Shown here: piece after piece, positions 27,556-37,322 of the stretch
Numbering within the stretch: position 1 is the stretch's first letter
Layout: every line of letters begins with the position of its first letter
From: Leucothrix mucor DSM 2157
GTDB taxonomy: Bacteria > Pseudomonadota > Gammaproteobacteria > Thiotrichales > Thiotrichaceae
Reading direction: 5' to 3'
Length of the DNA stretch: 64,000 nucleotides
Assembly: GCF_000419525.1 (NCBI RefSeq)
Contig: NZ_ATTE01000001.1
Span: 1,964,655-2,028,654, forward strand
Program-made: the position numbers and the translations under genes
The notes under the pieces: generated by a model
Databases searched by the model: none
The model's input: the letters and a program-made list of their open reading frames with translations, nothing else
What the model was told of the DNA's origin: nothing

Positions 27556-28253
27556 GACAATGCCCCCTTACCCTGAAATAAATGCAGCAAGATATTGAGC
27601 GTAAAAGCCAACAGCAGCAAAACAATCCCCAAAGCAATACCTTGGGCAAATTCACCTTTGCTAGTTTCCAGCGCAATAGCAGTGGGAATATTACGGGTGT
27701 AATGAAGGATATTGCCACCCAGCATCATCGACGCACCAACCTCAGCAATAATGCGTCCAAAGCTTGCCAACACCGCAGCTAATAAGGCAAATCGCGCTTC
27801 ACGCATCATCAAATATAAAGCACCTAAAGGGCTAATACCGATAGTAATGGCCGTCTCCCAAGCCCGTCGGTCAACGGCTTGAAAGGCAGTATGGCTCATC
27901 GCCACCAGCAACGGAAAGCACAAGGCAATCTGCCCGATAATCATGGCTGACTGAGTAAACAGCAAACGTAAATCACCCAATGGCCCTTGGCGAGAAAGTA
28001 ATAAATAGAAAGTGAGCCCAATCACCACCGCAGGAACCGATAGCATGGTATTCGACAGCGCAATCAGCAGGCGACGACCAAAGAAGTCATAAAACGCGAG
28101 GATAAAGCCCAGCGCCATAGCCGGCACTAAGGCAATAAATAAGGCAGAGAGTGAAACCTGAAAGGAAATCCCGATAATATCCCAAAGCGCTGGATCACCA
28201 CTTAACAGCAAGCGGATCGCGTCTAAAATCGTAGCACTTAGGGATTGCTGCAT
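27552..28253 (-). CDS. ABC transporter permease, tungstate type (TupB-like)
   Basis: A 233-residue inner-membrane permease with about five or six helices and the EAA-like loop RAWETAITIGISPLGALYLM. The length and GRIIAEVGASMMLGGNILHYTRNIPTAIALETSKGEFA stretch match TupB/WtpB-like permeases. The usual periplasmic binding protein (TupA) is not next to it: only 36 bases separate the permease from fdhD, and the downstream side beyond the ATPase has only weak open frames. Confidence 0.85.
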   Translation of the reverse strand: MQQSLSATILDAIRLLLSGDPALWDIIGISFQVSLSALFIALVPAMALGFILAFYDFFGRRLLIALSNTMLSVPAVVIGLTFYLLLSRQGPLGDLRLLFTQSAMIIGQIALCFPLLVAMSHTAFQAVDRRAWETAITIGISPLGALYLMMREARFALLAAVLASFGRIIAEVGASMMLGGNILHYTRNIPTAIALETSKGEFAQGIALGIVLLLLAFTLNILLHLFQGKGALS

Positions 28254-28289
28254 GGCTTTACTGCATCAGAAAATTAGATAGAAAGGAAT

Positions 28290-29153
28290 TTAGTTGCCAG
28301 ACTTGATCTGCTTCGGCGGAGCATCATAAACGATTTGATCAGCGCCTTGATACACCAGAAAGTGCTTCCCCTTGGCGCGAGCAATCAACACCACGCCTAA
28401 CTGCTGCGCCAACTCTAGCCCCATTTGGGTCGCACCAGAGCGCGATAACAATACCGGAATACCCATTTGTGCAACTTTAATCACCATTTCGGAGGTCAAG
28501 CGCCCTGTGGTATAAAACCATTTATCACCACCGCTAACATCTTCCAGCCACATATAACCGGCAATCGTATCGACCGCATTATGGCGACCTACATCTTCAA
28601 CAAAGCTTAAGATCTCCGTACCATGACATAGCGCACAGCCATGCACGGCACCAGCTTTACGATAGACTTCATTATGTTGATTTAAGCTATCTAACAAACC
28701 ATAAATCTGGGATTGCTTCACTGTCACTTTTGGAATTTTGATTTGATCAAGACTATCCATCAAGCGACCAAACATAGTGCCCTGACCACAGCCAGTCGTC
28801 ACAGTGCGATGCTCTAGTTTTTTCTCCAAACCATCGACACCGCCGCGCGTAGTAATCACCGCTGCTTCGACTTCCCAATCGATTTGCACAGATTCAACTT
28901 CAGAAATATCACTGATCAGGTTCTGATTTTTCAACCAGCCTAATACCAATAACTCCGGCTGAGAGCCTAACGTCATTAACGTGAGAATTTCCCGCTTATC
29001 CAAATAAATTGTCAGTGCTCGCTCGGCGGCAATGTGTCCTTCGCGTGGCTCACCAAACTCATCATGAGCTACCGCTGAGATCGAAGCACCAAGACCTTCG
29101 CTGGTTAACTGTGGGCGCTTTGCCGTCAGAGACGTTGAATTAGAATTAGCCAC
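28290..29153 (-). CDS. fdhD: Formate dehydrogenase accessory sulfurtransferase FdhD
   Basis: FdhD passes sulfur from IscS to the Mo/W cofactor of formate dehydrogenase. The 287-residue protein has the family core: RALTIYLDKREILTLMTLG, FVEDVGRHNAVDTIAGYM, YTTGRLTSEMVIKVAQMGIPVLLSRSGAT. The usual CxxC loop is altered: VTTGCGQGTMFG keeps only the first Cys, but a separate CxxC is present in VHGCALCHGTEI. It overlaps moaA by 8 bases, in the same operon. The dedicated client is probably the divergent formate dehydrogenase. Confidence 0.93.
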   Translation of the reverse strand: MANSNSTSLTAKRPQLTSEGLGASISAVAHDEFGEPREGHIAAERALTIYLDKREILTLMTLGSQPELLVLGWLKNQNLISDISEVESVQIDWEVEAAVITTRGGVDGLEKKLEHRTVTTGCGQGTMFGRLMDSLDQIKIPKVTVKQSQIYGLLDSLNQHNEVYRKAGAVHGCALCHGTEILSFVEDVGRHNAVDTIAGYMWLEDVSGGDKWFYTTGRLTSEMVIKVAQMGIPVLLSRSGATQMGLELAQQLGVVLIARAKGKHFLVYQGADQIVYDAPPKQIKSGN

Positions 29154-30150
29154 CGGTCACGCTCATATGTCGCATAATGATAGGTTTAGCGGTCACATCA
29201 AAATCATGACCTTTCGGTTTAATCTGCATGGAATCGATAATCGACTGACGGAGTACCACATCATCCGTAGGATGCGCCCGTACAATAGCCCGCAAATCCA
29301 TGGAGTGCTCTTGCCCCAAACACAGCAATAAACGCCCTTCTGCGGTAATGCGCACACGGTTACAGTCATCACAGAAATTATGGCTATGCGGTGAGATAAA
29401 GCCAATGCGTGAGTCACTATCGGCAGTACGGTAGTAGCGCGATGGGCCGCCAGTGGTTTCAGTGCTTGGCAGCAAGCTGTACTGCGCTTCGATTCGCTTT
29501 AACACTTCATCACTGGAGCAATACGATTTATCACGATCGTGCTGGCCGGTATCACCTAATGGCATTTCTTCGATAAAAGAAATATCGATGCCGCGATCAC
29601 GAACATATTCCACCAAATCCAGAATCTCATCGTCATTATGATTCTTCATAATCACGGCATTGAGCTTAATGCGTTTGAAGCCCTGAGCCACTGCGGCATC
29701 AATACCATCAAGTGTCTTTTTGATATCACCAATGCGGGTAATTTCCTTAAAGCGGTCGGCTCTCAGGGTATCCAAGCTCACATTAATACGAGTGACTCCC
29801 GCGCTTTTGAGCTCTGCCGCGTATTTGGTCAGTAGCGTGCCATTAGTGGTCACGGTCAGATCTTTTAATCCTTCCATGGCACCTAAATCATTAAACAGCT
29901 TCATCACATTGCGACGAGTCAGCGGCTCACCACCGGTAATGCGGATTTTATCAACGCCTAAATCTACGTACTGCTTCGCGATTCTGGCAATTTCTTCCAG
30001 CGTTAACAGCTTGGCACGAGGCATAAACGTCATGTCTTCCGACATACAATACACACAGCGCAGATCGCAACGGTCAGTGACTGAAATGCGTAAATAATTA
30101 ATTTTGCGACCAAAACGATCTATTAGCTGGGGGGATTGTGCTTCAGACAT
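29146..30150 (-). CDS. moaA: GTP 3',8-cyclase MoaA
   Basis: A radical SAM enzyme that starts molybdenum cofactor synthesis from GTP. 334 residues; N-terminal cluster CDLRCVYC (Cys28/32/35), a C-terminal cluster with CDDCNRVRITAEGRLLLC, and the terminal Gly-Gly (MSVTGG) needed for activity. moaC, moaD and moaE are not in the window. Confidence 0.97.
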   Translation of the reverse strand: MSEAQSPQLIDRFGRKINYLRISVTDRCDLRCVYCMSEDMTFMPRAKLLTLEEIARIAKQYVDLGVDKIRITGGEPLTRRNVMKLFNDLGAMEGLKDLTVTTNGTLLTKYAAELKSAGVTRINVSLDTLRADRFKEITRIGDIKKTLDGIDAAVAQGFKRIKLNAVIMKNHNDDEILDLVEYVRDRGIDISFIEEMPLGDTGQHDRDKSYCSSDEVLKRIEAQYSLLPSTETTGGPSRYYRTADSDSRIGFISPHSHNFCDDCNRVRITAEGRLLLCLGQEHSMDLRAIVRAHPTDDVVLRQSIIDSMQIKPKGHDFDVTAKPIIMRHMSVTGG

Positions 30151-30241
30151 ACGCTATTTTATCCTCTGTTCTGAGCTCCATTCTACACAGGGTCTGCTAT
30201 AAAACCATAGCCCCCGCGTCCAAAATAATCGAAGCTTAATC

Positions 30242-31501
30242 TTATAAAATCGGCTCAACCAGTATCTCATCGCCAATGGCGACATCCGCTTGCTCATCTG
30301 GCAGTACGATAAAGCAGTTCGCCAAACTCATCGAACTTAAAATCCCAGAGCCTTGGCGACCAGTTAACCGCACCTGTAAATTGCCATCTTCCGCTTGAGA
30401 ATAAATGCCACGCTGAAACTCCATGCGCCCTGGCCGCTTGCGAATTGCATTGCAAGCGCGCGCCTTAAAGCGCAATGGTGGAATTACTTCAGCACCAGAT
30501 AATTGCTGCAATGCCGGCTTCACAAACTGCAGGAATGTGACCATGACCGCCACCGGATTACCCGGCAAGCCAAAGAAATGCGCCTTACCCAATTTGCCAT
30601 AGGTGAGTGGCCGACCGGGTTTCATAGCAATTTTCCAGAAATTGATTTCGCCCAATTCGCGAAGCGTCGGTTTGATGTAATCCGCCTCACCGACAGATAC
30701 GCCACCTGAGGTAATCACCACATCGGCCATGGCAGCGGCTTGCTCAAAGGCCTGCTTTACGCGCTCCGGCTGATCCGGCACCACGCCCATATCTAATATC
30801 TCGACACCCAACTGCCGCAACATGCCATACAGCGTGTAGCGATTGCTGTCGTAAATCTCACCTTCAACTAAGGTCTCACCAACGCTACGCAACTCATCGC
30901 CCGTTGAGAAAAAGGCCACCCGAATTTTACGCTTCACCGCGACTTCAGCAAAACCAAATGAAGCGAGAATACCTAAGTCTGCCGCTGTAATTTTTCGCCC
31001 CGGATTAAATACAGTTGTACCCAGCGCAATATCTTCACCTGCTTGGCGCACATTTTGTCCAAGCTTATGGCCGCTACCGATACGCACAGTCGCCTCATCA
31101 ACACGCTCAGACTGTTCCTGCATAACGACAGTATCAGTGCCTTCCGGCATAATCGCACCAGTCATAATCCGTACGCATTGACCTGTCTGACAGTCACCCT
31201 CAAAGCTAGCACCGGCCATAGCAGTGCCCACAATGTCAAAGCTTTGAATACTGTCATCCGGTAAATCAGCCCCGCGCAGCGCATAGCCGTCCATTGCCGA
31301 GTTTCGATGCCCCGGCACATTAATCGGCGAGATCACCGATTGCGCTAAAACCTGCCCCAAACAATCTCGCAATGGCCGTTTGATCGCATCGGTTAGCGGC
31401 TCGACCTGCGACAAGATATCCGCTAAGGCCTCATCAACCCGCAACACACCTGGTTCAAAGGCACTGGCACAACTGGGGGCCGTTTCGATCCGGCTGCTCA
31501 T
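30242..31501 (-). CDS. moeA: Molybdopterin molybdenumtransferase MoeA
   Basis: MoeA inserts molybdate (or tungstate) into adenylylated molybdopterin. 419 residues with NVPGHRNSAMDGYAL, RIMTGAIMPEGTDTVVMQE, the MogA-like domain FSTGDELR ... VITSGGVSVGEADYI and KPGRPLTYGKLGKAHFFGLPGNPVAV. Its start overlaps the mobA-mobB stop by 4 bases. Confidence 0.97.
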   Translation of the reverse strand: MSSRIETAPSCASAFEPGVLRVDEALADILSQVEPLTDAIKRPLRDCLGQVLAQSVISPINVPGHRNSAMDGYALRGADLPDDSIQSFDIVGTAMAGASFEGDCQTGQCVRIMTGAIMPEGTDTVVMQEQSERVDEATVRIGSGHKLGQNVRQAGEDIALGTTVFNPGRKITAADLGILASFGFAEVAVKRKIRVAFFSTGDELRSVGETLVEGEIYDSNRYTLYGMLRQLGVEILDMGVVPDQPERVKQAFEQAAAMADVVITSGGVSVGEADYIKPTLRELGEINFWKIAMKPGRPLTYGKLGKAHFFGLPGNPVAVMVTFLQFVKPALQQLSGAEVIPPLRFKARACNAIRKRPGRMEFQRGIYSQAEDGNLQVRLTGRQGSGILSSMSLANCFIVLPDEQADVAIGDEILVEPIL

Positions 31502-32628
31502 AACGACTCCTGATATTTTTGGTAAATAAACGTCGCCATATCCTCAGGTGAATTAAGGTTAATCCATGGGATAGGCAAGTTTTCAGGAGGCTGCTCACTG
31601 GCAAAGGCGATGATATTGTCATCTTCAGGGTATAGCAGCGGCTTGTGCAATCCTTCGCGATGTAACTCAATTTTAGCAAAGCTTTCCCGCTTGAAGCCTT
31701 CCACCAGAATCAAATCTAAGGTTTCAGGGTCTAACAAATTCAACGCTTCCTGCAAATCAGGCTCTTCGCGTCCATCACGTAATTCATGCACCCATGCCAC
31801 TTGGCTACGTGAGACCACCAGCATTTGCTCAGCACCTGCTTTTCGTAGCTCATAGCTGTCTTTACCGGGATGATCAATATCCATTGCATGGTGCGCATGC
31901 TTTAACATCCCAACCCGCAAACCGCGCTCACGTAAAATTGGCAGTACCTTAGTTAGCAAGGTCGTCTTTCCGGTACCACTAAACGCGGCAAAGCCGATGA
32001 CTGGCATTGGAAAAGTGATGCCGTTTTTAACCTCCGGCCCTGACACTTGCGCCGCTTCATGCTGCTGTTTTTGTGCCTCGGTATTAAGATTATGAAATGC
32101 CTCAGCCTGATCACTAAAATCAACACTCACCATATTATGTTCGGCATACCAACGGTCTATTTTGCGCTCGCCATGTTCTAAAAAGGCTTTCAGGCTGGGC
32201 AATAATCGCGTGGCAATTAAGGCATGAACCGGCTGCAACCGCTGGCCATCACTCGCCACCACAATGTCCGCATTCGATGCTTCCTGAGCTGCTTTCATTC
32301 GCGCTAAATATTGCACCGGAACGGTTGGAGCATCGCAAGGCAGAGTCAGAATATATTCACAATTTAACTGCTGCATTAAACTCGCAAAACCCGCCAGAGG
32401 CCCCTGAAAATCAGGCAGGATATCTTCCACCACCGGATAGCCATAGTCGGCATACAAGGCCTGATTACGATTCGCATTAATCACAATATTCGAGGTTTCT
32501 GACGACACTTGCTCCAGAATGTGCTCAATCAGTGGACGGCCAGACACCATCACCAAGCCCTTATCCTGACCACCAAATCGTCGCCCTTGCCCACCGGCTA
32601 AAACCGCCACTGTTACCGAATGTGTCAT
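31498..32628 (-). CDS. mobAB: MobA-MobB fusion: Mo cofactor guanylyltransferase and GTP-binding adapter
   Basis: A 376-residue fusion. Residues 1-190 are MobA (VLAGGQGRRFGGQDKGLV, LPCDAPTVPV), which makes the bis-MGD cofactor from GTP. From about residue 208 comes MobB with Walker A GFAAFSGTGKTTLLTK and GMLKHAHHAMDIDHPGKDSYELRKAGA. The two domains are usually separate genes. It heads the moeA-moaA-fdhD-transporter operon and is divergent from formate dehydrogenase, which needs bis-MGD. Confidence 0.94.
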   Translation of the reverse strand: MTHSVTVAVLAGGQGRRFGGQDKGLVMVSGRPLIEHILEQVSSETSNIVINANRNQALYADYGYPVVEDILPDFQGPLAGFASLMQQLNCEYILTLPCDAPTVPVQYLARMKAAQEASNADIVVASDGQRLQPVHALIATRLLPSLKAFLEHGERKIDRWYAEHNMVSVDFSDQAEAFHNLNTEAQKQQHEAAQVSGPEVKNGITFPMPVIGFAAFSGTGKTTLLTKVLPILRERGLRVGMLKHAHHAMDIDHPGKDSYELRKAGAEQMLVVSRSQVAWVHELRDGREEPDLQEALNLLDPETLDLILVEGFKRESFAKIELHREGLHKPLLYPEDDNIIAFASEQPPENLPIPWINLNSPEDMATFIYQKYQESL

Positions 32629-32721
32629 CGTTGTTTGCTACCCTTATGTCGTCTGTAAAATCGTCGAATATTGATGCTGGAACCCTATTACTTTAGCAAC
32701 TGAACCTAATCCCGACCAGCT

Positions 32722-32751
32722 TTGTAAGCTACCATGATGGATAAGTATAAC
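32722..32751 (+). promoter_or_regulatory. Possible promoter of the formate dehydrogenase operon
   Basis: TTGTAA (32722-32727), an 18-base spacer and TATAAC (32746-32751), about 97 bases before the preferred start. It is a moderate match in a 219-base divergent region with no other feature seen. Confidence 0.35.
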
Positions 32752-32847
32752 TAAGTCTATCGCACGGTATCCTTCATTTGATTATAAGTGAAGCTTCGTT
32801 CTATTATCGCGAACATTCAGGAATTCTTGACCGAGGAAGTTGGAAGC

Positions 32848-34509
32848 ATGGCAAAACAGCAAAAGGCTAAAAAGTGGCGTGGACGCGGTCTTGATCAGGA
32901 CGCACTGGAAATAGTGAGCGCCCTGATTGCAGACCTACCCATGCGCAGAGACTTGTTAATCGAATATCTGCACCGAATTCAAGATGATCAGGGCTGTCTG
33001 CATGCGGCCCAAATCAACGCCTTGGCAACCCTGATGAAAATCAGTCAGACCGAAGTCTACGAGGTTGCCAGCTTCTATCATCATTTCGATATCGTTAAAG
33101 AAGGCGATGAGCCACCGCCAGCGCTGACTGTCCGCGTCTGTGAATCGGTTAGCTGCTCGCTGTTTGGCTCTGAACAACTAATCTCCTCACTGCAAGCCGA
33201 ATACGGCGATAGCGTGCGCATTCAACCCGTGCCTTGCGTGGGTCGTTGTGAGTCAGCGCCGGTCGCCGTTGTTGGACAGTTGCCCATTGCACACGCCACC
33301 ACTGAAAAAGTGATCGAATGCGTGAATGCCGGTACCACCACGCATCACCCTGATCCTTACATTGGCTATGAGCAATACCTAGCCGAAGGTGGCTATGCAA
33401 CTTACAAAGCCTGCCGCGCTAATCATGTCACTGAAGAACATGTCTTAACCATGCTGGAAGATTCCAATCTTCGCGGTTTAGGTGGTGCAGGTTTTCCAGT
33501 GGGTCGTAAATGGCACATTGTCAGAGATATGCCCGACCCTAAGTTGATGGCGGTAAATATCGATGAAGGCGAGCCCGGAACCTTTAAGGACCGCTATTAT
33601 TTAGAGCGTGATCCACATCGTTTCCTGGAAGGTATGTTAATTGCCGCCGATGTGGTTGGCATTAAAGATGTCTATATTTATCTGCGCGATGAGTACGCAG
33701 ATATTCGCCATATTCTGGAAACTGAACTGGATATAATACGCGAGCAATTCCCGCTGGACTTGCCAACCATTCAACTGCGCCGCGGTGCCGGTGCTTACAT
33801 CTGCGGTGAAGAGTCCGCCATGATTGAATCCATTGAAGGCAAGCGCGGGATGCCACGGCTACGCCCTCCGTTTGTGGCTGAGGTCGGTTTGTTTGGCCGC
33901 CCGACACTGGAACATAATATGGAGTCGCTGTACTGGGTACGTGATCTAATTGAGCGTGGCGTCGATTGGTTTGTCGATCAAGGCCGCCATAACCGCAAAG
34001 GCATGCGCTCATTCTCAGTCAGTGGCCGCGTGAATAAGCCCGGCGTGCACTTTGCACCCGCCGGCATCACCATGAATGAATTAATCGAAGAATATTGTGG
34101 CGGCATGCCGGAGGGCCATACCTTCTACGGCTATTATCCCGGTGGAGCCTCTGGTGGTATTTTACCTGCCAGCTTAGGCGACGTGCCGTTGGACTTCGAC
34201 ACGCTACAGGCGCATGGCTCATTTATCGGCTCTGCAGCCGTGGTGGTGTTATCGGATCAAGACTCGGCCCGCGACTGCGCCTTGAACTCGATGAAGTTTT
34301 TCGAACATGAATCCTGCGGCCAATGTACCCCTTGCCGTGTCGGTACCAGCAAAGCCGTCCAGCTCATGCAACATGAACACTGGGATACGGCCCTGATGAA
34401 AGAACTCTCCGAAGTGATGGTCGATGCCTCCATCTGCGGACTCGGCCAAGCGGCTCCCAACCCTATGCAAAGCGTGATCAAATACTTTCCGAAGGAGGTT
34501 CATAAATGA
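32848..34509 (+). CDS. NAD-dependent formate dehydrogenase beta subunit, fused NuoE/NuoF type (FdsG-FdsB)
   Basis: About 553 residues. An N-terminal NuoE-like domain carries a 2Fe-2S site (CESVSCSLFG ... CVGRCESAP), then a NuoF-like domain with the FMN motif LRGLGGAGFPVGRKW, the NADH-binding GEPGTFKDRYYLERDPHR and GAGAYICGEESAMIESIEGK, and a 4Fe-4S site CGQCTPCRVGTSKA. It passes electrons from the alpha subunit to NAD+. In Cupriavidus-type enzymes FdsG and FdsB are separate; the fusion resembles HoxF. GTG 32788 opens the frame, but ATG 32848 with GAGGAAG upstream is a more likely start. It overlaps fdhA by 4 bases. Confidence 0.92.
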   Translation: MAKQQKAKKWRGRGLDQDALEIVSALIADLPMRRDLLIEYLHRIQDDQGCLHAAQINALATLMKISQTEVYEVASFYHHFDIVKEGDEPPPALTVRVCESVSCSLFGSEQLISSLQAEYGDSVRIQPVPCVGRCESAPVAVVGQLPIAHATTEKVIECVNAGTTTHHPDPYIGYEQYLAEGGYATYKACRANHVTEEHVLTMLEDSNLRGLGGAGFPVGRKWHIVRDMPDPKLMAVNIDEGEPGTFKDRYYLERDPHRFLEGMLIAADVVGIKDVYIYLRDEYADIRHILETELDIIREQFPLDLPTIQLRRGAGAYICGEESAMIESIEGKRGMPRLRPPFVAEVGLFGRPTLEHNMESLYWVRDLIERGVDWFVDQGRHNRKGMRSFSVSGRVNKPGVHFAPAGITMNELIEEYCGGMPEGHTFYGYYPGGASGGILPASLGDVPLDFDTLQAHGSFIGSAAVVVLSDQDSARDCALNSMKFFEHESCGQCTPCRVGTSKAVQLMQHEHWDTALMKELSEVMVDASICGLGQAAPNPMQSVIKYFPKEVHK

Positions 34510-37244
34510 GTGCACAAATGAAGGAAAGCCCGGTGGTACGTTTCAGTTTAAATGGCGCCACGCTAGAAGCTCACTCTGATGAAACTATCCTGCAAGTGGC
34601 CAAGCGCAGTGATATTCAAATCCCGCACCTGTGCTACAAAGATGGCTTAGCTCCTGATGGCAACTGTCGTGCCTGCATGGTTGAAATTGATGGCGAACGT
34701 GTACTCGCACCCTCTTGCTGCCGTAAACCAACCGAAGGCATGGTGATTAACTCAGCCAGTGAGCGCGCTCAAAAATCCCAGAAAATGGTACTGGAGCTGC
34801 TGCTTTCTGATATGCCGGAAGAGACTTTCAGCCCTAACAATGAACTAACGCAATGGGCTAAACACCTTGAGGTTCAAGCCCCACGCTTTGAAGCTCGCCC
34901 TCGGGTAAAGGCCGACAGTTCACATCCTGCGATTGCGGTTAATCTGGATGCTTGCATTCAATGTACCCGCTGCCTGCGTGCTTGCCGAGATATTCAAGTG
35001 AATGACGTGATTGGCTATGCCAAGCGCGGCGCAGAGTCCAAAATTGTTTTTGATATTGATGACCCAATGGGCGATAGCAGCTGCGTGGGTTGTGGTGAGT
35101 GCGTACAAGCTTGCCCAACTGGCGCGCTGATGCCATCCAAAGGCGCGGGCATGATTATTCCGGACAAACAGGTTGATTCCATCTGCCCGTACTGTGGTGT
35201 GGGTTGCCAACTGACTTACAATGTTAAAGAAAACAAAATTGTCTTTGTGGAAGGTCGTAATGGCCCCGCGAATGAAGGTCGCTTATGCGTGAAAGGCCGC
35301 TTTGGTTTTGACTATGTTCACAATACGGAGCGCCTGACCAAGCCGCTGATTCGTCGCAGCGACGTGCCAAAGACAGCTGACATGACAGGCTTTGATCCAT
35401 CCAAACCTGAAGCCATTTTCCGCGAAGCCAGCTGGGATGAAGCCTTAGACTTTGCCGCCGCCGGTTTGAAAAAGATCCTTGAGCGTGATGGCGGCAATGC
35501 ATTGGCCGGACTGGGTTCTGCCAAAGGCAGTAATGAAGAGGCGTACCTGTTCCAGAAACTGATTCGTACTGGCTTTAAGAGTAACAATGTCGATCACTGT
35601 ACGCGACTGTGCCATGCCTCCTCGGTCGTAGCGCTATTGGAAGGACTGGGCTCCGGCGCAGTATCTAATCCAATGGGCGATGTGTCGGATTCGGATGTCA
35701 TTATCATTACCGGTGCTAATCCGACGGTAAATCATCCGGTCGGTGCCACATGGATGAAAAACGCCATTAAAAACGGCACCAAACTCATTCTGTTAGACCC
35801 ACGTCGCTCTGAAATGACACGCCATGCAACGCATCATATCGCTTTTAAACCGGCCTCCGATGTGGCGCTACTGAATGCCATGATGCATGTCATTATCAAA
35901 GAAGGTCTGACCGATAAAGACTTTATCGAAAAGCGCACCGAGAACTACGAGGAGCTGGCTGAGCATCTGGAAGCCTTCTCACCGGAGGCGATGGAGCCTA
36001 TCTGCGGTATCGAAGCGGACCGCATTCGCGAGATTGCCCGTCTGTATGCCACCGCTAAAAATGCCATGATCCTGTGGGGCATGGGCGTTTCTCAGCACGT
36101 ACACGGAACTGATAATGTGCGTTGCCTGATTGCTCTGTGCATGATCACCGGACAAGTCGGTCGCCCCGGCAGCGGCTTGCACCCATTGCGCGGGCAGAAT
36201 AATGTTCAGGGTGCCTCGGATGCCGGACTGATCCCTATGGTATTCCCAGACTACCAACCCGTCACTGATGAAAAAGCCCTGCACCGCTTTGAAACCTTGT
36301 GGGATACCAAGCTCAATAATGTACCGGGCTTAACCACCGTTGAAATCGTGAATGAAGCCTACAATGGCAACCTGAAAGGTTTATATGTGGAAGGTGAGAA
36401 CCCTGCCATGTCGGACCCTGACAGTAATCATGCCCGTGCTGGTTTAGCGAATTTAGAGCATTTGGTGGTGCAGGATATTTTCCTCACTGAAACGGCTTAC
36501 TTCGCCGATGTGGTGCTGCCTGCTTCTGCCTTCTCCGAGAAAACCGGTACCTTTATCAACTCCGACCGCTCGGTACAGCTTGGTCGCCAAGCCATTGACC
36601 CACCGGGTGATGCCAAGCAGGACTTGTGGATTATTCAGGAGCTGGCGCGTCGCTTAGGTCAGGATTGGCAATATGACAGCGCAGAGCCCGTATTTAATGA
36701 AATGCGTCAAGCCATGGACTCAATTGCGGGGATCACTTGGGAGCGCTTACAGCACGAATCGGTTACTTACCCTTGCACCAAGGAAGGCGACCCTGGCCAG
36801 CCGATTATCTTCACGGATAAATTCCCGACGGCCAGCGGCAAAGCCAAACTGGTGCCTGCCAGCATTGTTTCTCCAGATGAAGTGCCCGATGAAGACTACC
36901 CCTTCATTCTGATTACCGGTCGCCAGTTGGAACATTGGCATACCGGCAGTATGACACGCCGTGCCTCGATGCTGGATGCGCTGGAGCCAGAGCCTTATGT
37001 TGCCGTCAATCAGCGCGATTTAATCAAACTGGGCTTGAGCGCCGGTGATTACTTAAAACTGGAAACTCGTCGCGGTGAGCTCACCATTAAAACGCGTATT
37101 GATGACTTAACGCCTAGCGGCACGGTACACATGCCTTTCTGCTACTTTGAAGGCGCAGCGAACACCTTGACCAATGCGGCTTTAGACCCATTCGCCAAAA
37201 TCGCCGAAGTCAAATATTGCGCGATCAGAATCAGCGCGGCTTAG
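34506..37244 (+). CDS. fdhA: Formate dehydrogenase alpha subunit (bis-MGD, Mo/W)
   Basis: 912 residues: NuoG-like 2Fe-2S domain (CYKDGLAPDGNCRACMVE ... CC), two 4Fe-4S sites (CIQCTRCLRAC, CVGCGECVQAC), a further 4Fe-4S motif CPYCGVGC ... CVKGRFG, then the molybdopterin oxidoreductase domain and a C-terminal dinucleotide-binding domain (TGRQLEHWHTGSMTRR). The metal ligand is the Cys of DHCTRLCHASS; there is no in-frame TGA, so it is not a selenoprotein. It oxidises formate to CO2, consuming the product of the FrmA/FrmB pathway at 46-48 kb. No separate FdsD-like delta subunit follows. Confidence 0.94.
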   Translation: MSAQMKESPVVRFSLNGATLEAHSDETILQVAKRSDIQIPHLCYKDGLAPDGNCRACMVEIDGERVLAPSCCRKPTEGMVINSASERAQKSQKMVLELLLSDMPEETFSPNNELTQWAKHLEVQAPRFEARPRVKADSSHPAIAVNLDACIQCTRCLRACRDIQVNDVIGYAKRGAESKIVFDIDDPMGDSSCVGCGECVQACPTGALMPSKGAGMIIPDKQVDSICPYCGVGCQLTYNVKENKIVFVEGRNGPANEGRLCVKGRFGFDYVHNTERLTKPLIRRSDVPKTADMTGFDPSKPEAIFREASWDEALDFAAAGLKKILERDGGNALAGLGSAKGSNEEAYLFQKLIRTGFKSNNVDHCTRLCHASSVVALLEGLGSGAVSNPMGDVSDSDVIIITGANPTVNHPVGATWMKNAIKNGTKLILLDPRRSEMTRHATHHIAFKPASDVALLNAMMHVIIKEGLTDKDFIEKRTENYEELAEHLEAFSPEAMEPICGIEADRIREIARLYATAKNAMILWGMGVSQHVHGTDNVRCLIALCMITGQVGRPGSGLHPLRGQNNVQGASDAGLIPMVFPDYQPVTDEKALHRFETLWDTKLNNVPGLTTVEIVNEAYNGNLKGLYVEGENPAMSDPDSNHARAGLANLEHLVVQDIFLTETAYFADVVLPASAFSEKTGTFINSDRSVQLGRQAIDPPGDAKQDLWIIQELARRLGQDWQYDSAEPVFNEMRQAMDSIAGITWERLQHESVTYPCTKEGDPGQPIIFTDKFPTASGKAKLVPASIVSPDEVPDEDYPFILITGRQLEHWHTGSMTRRASMLDALEPEPYVAVNQRDLIKLGLSAGDYLKLETRRGELTIKTRIDDLTPSGTVHMPFCYFEGAANTLTNAALDPFAKIAEVKYCAIRISAA

Positions 37245-37255
37245 ACCTTAAGAAT

Positions 37256-37285
37256 AGCGCTCCGGAACTCTCTGGAGCGCTTCTA
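37256..37285 (+). terminator. Hairpin terminator after formate dehydrogenase
   Basis: AGCGCTCC (37256-37263) pairs with GGAGCGCT (37274-37281) across a 10-base loop; the T-run is weak (TCTATCGTT). It begins 12 bases after the fdhA stop codon. Confidence 0.55.
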
Positions 37286-37322
37286 TCGTTAACCTATTAA
37301 AATGAACAACCTTACAATCAGG

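Noticed and set aside
34506..37244. Selenocysteine formate dehydrogenase
   Set aside because: The metal-ligand position is Cys (RLCHASS) and no in-frame TGA is present.
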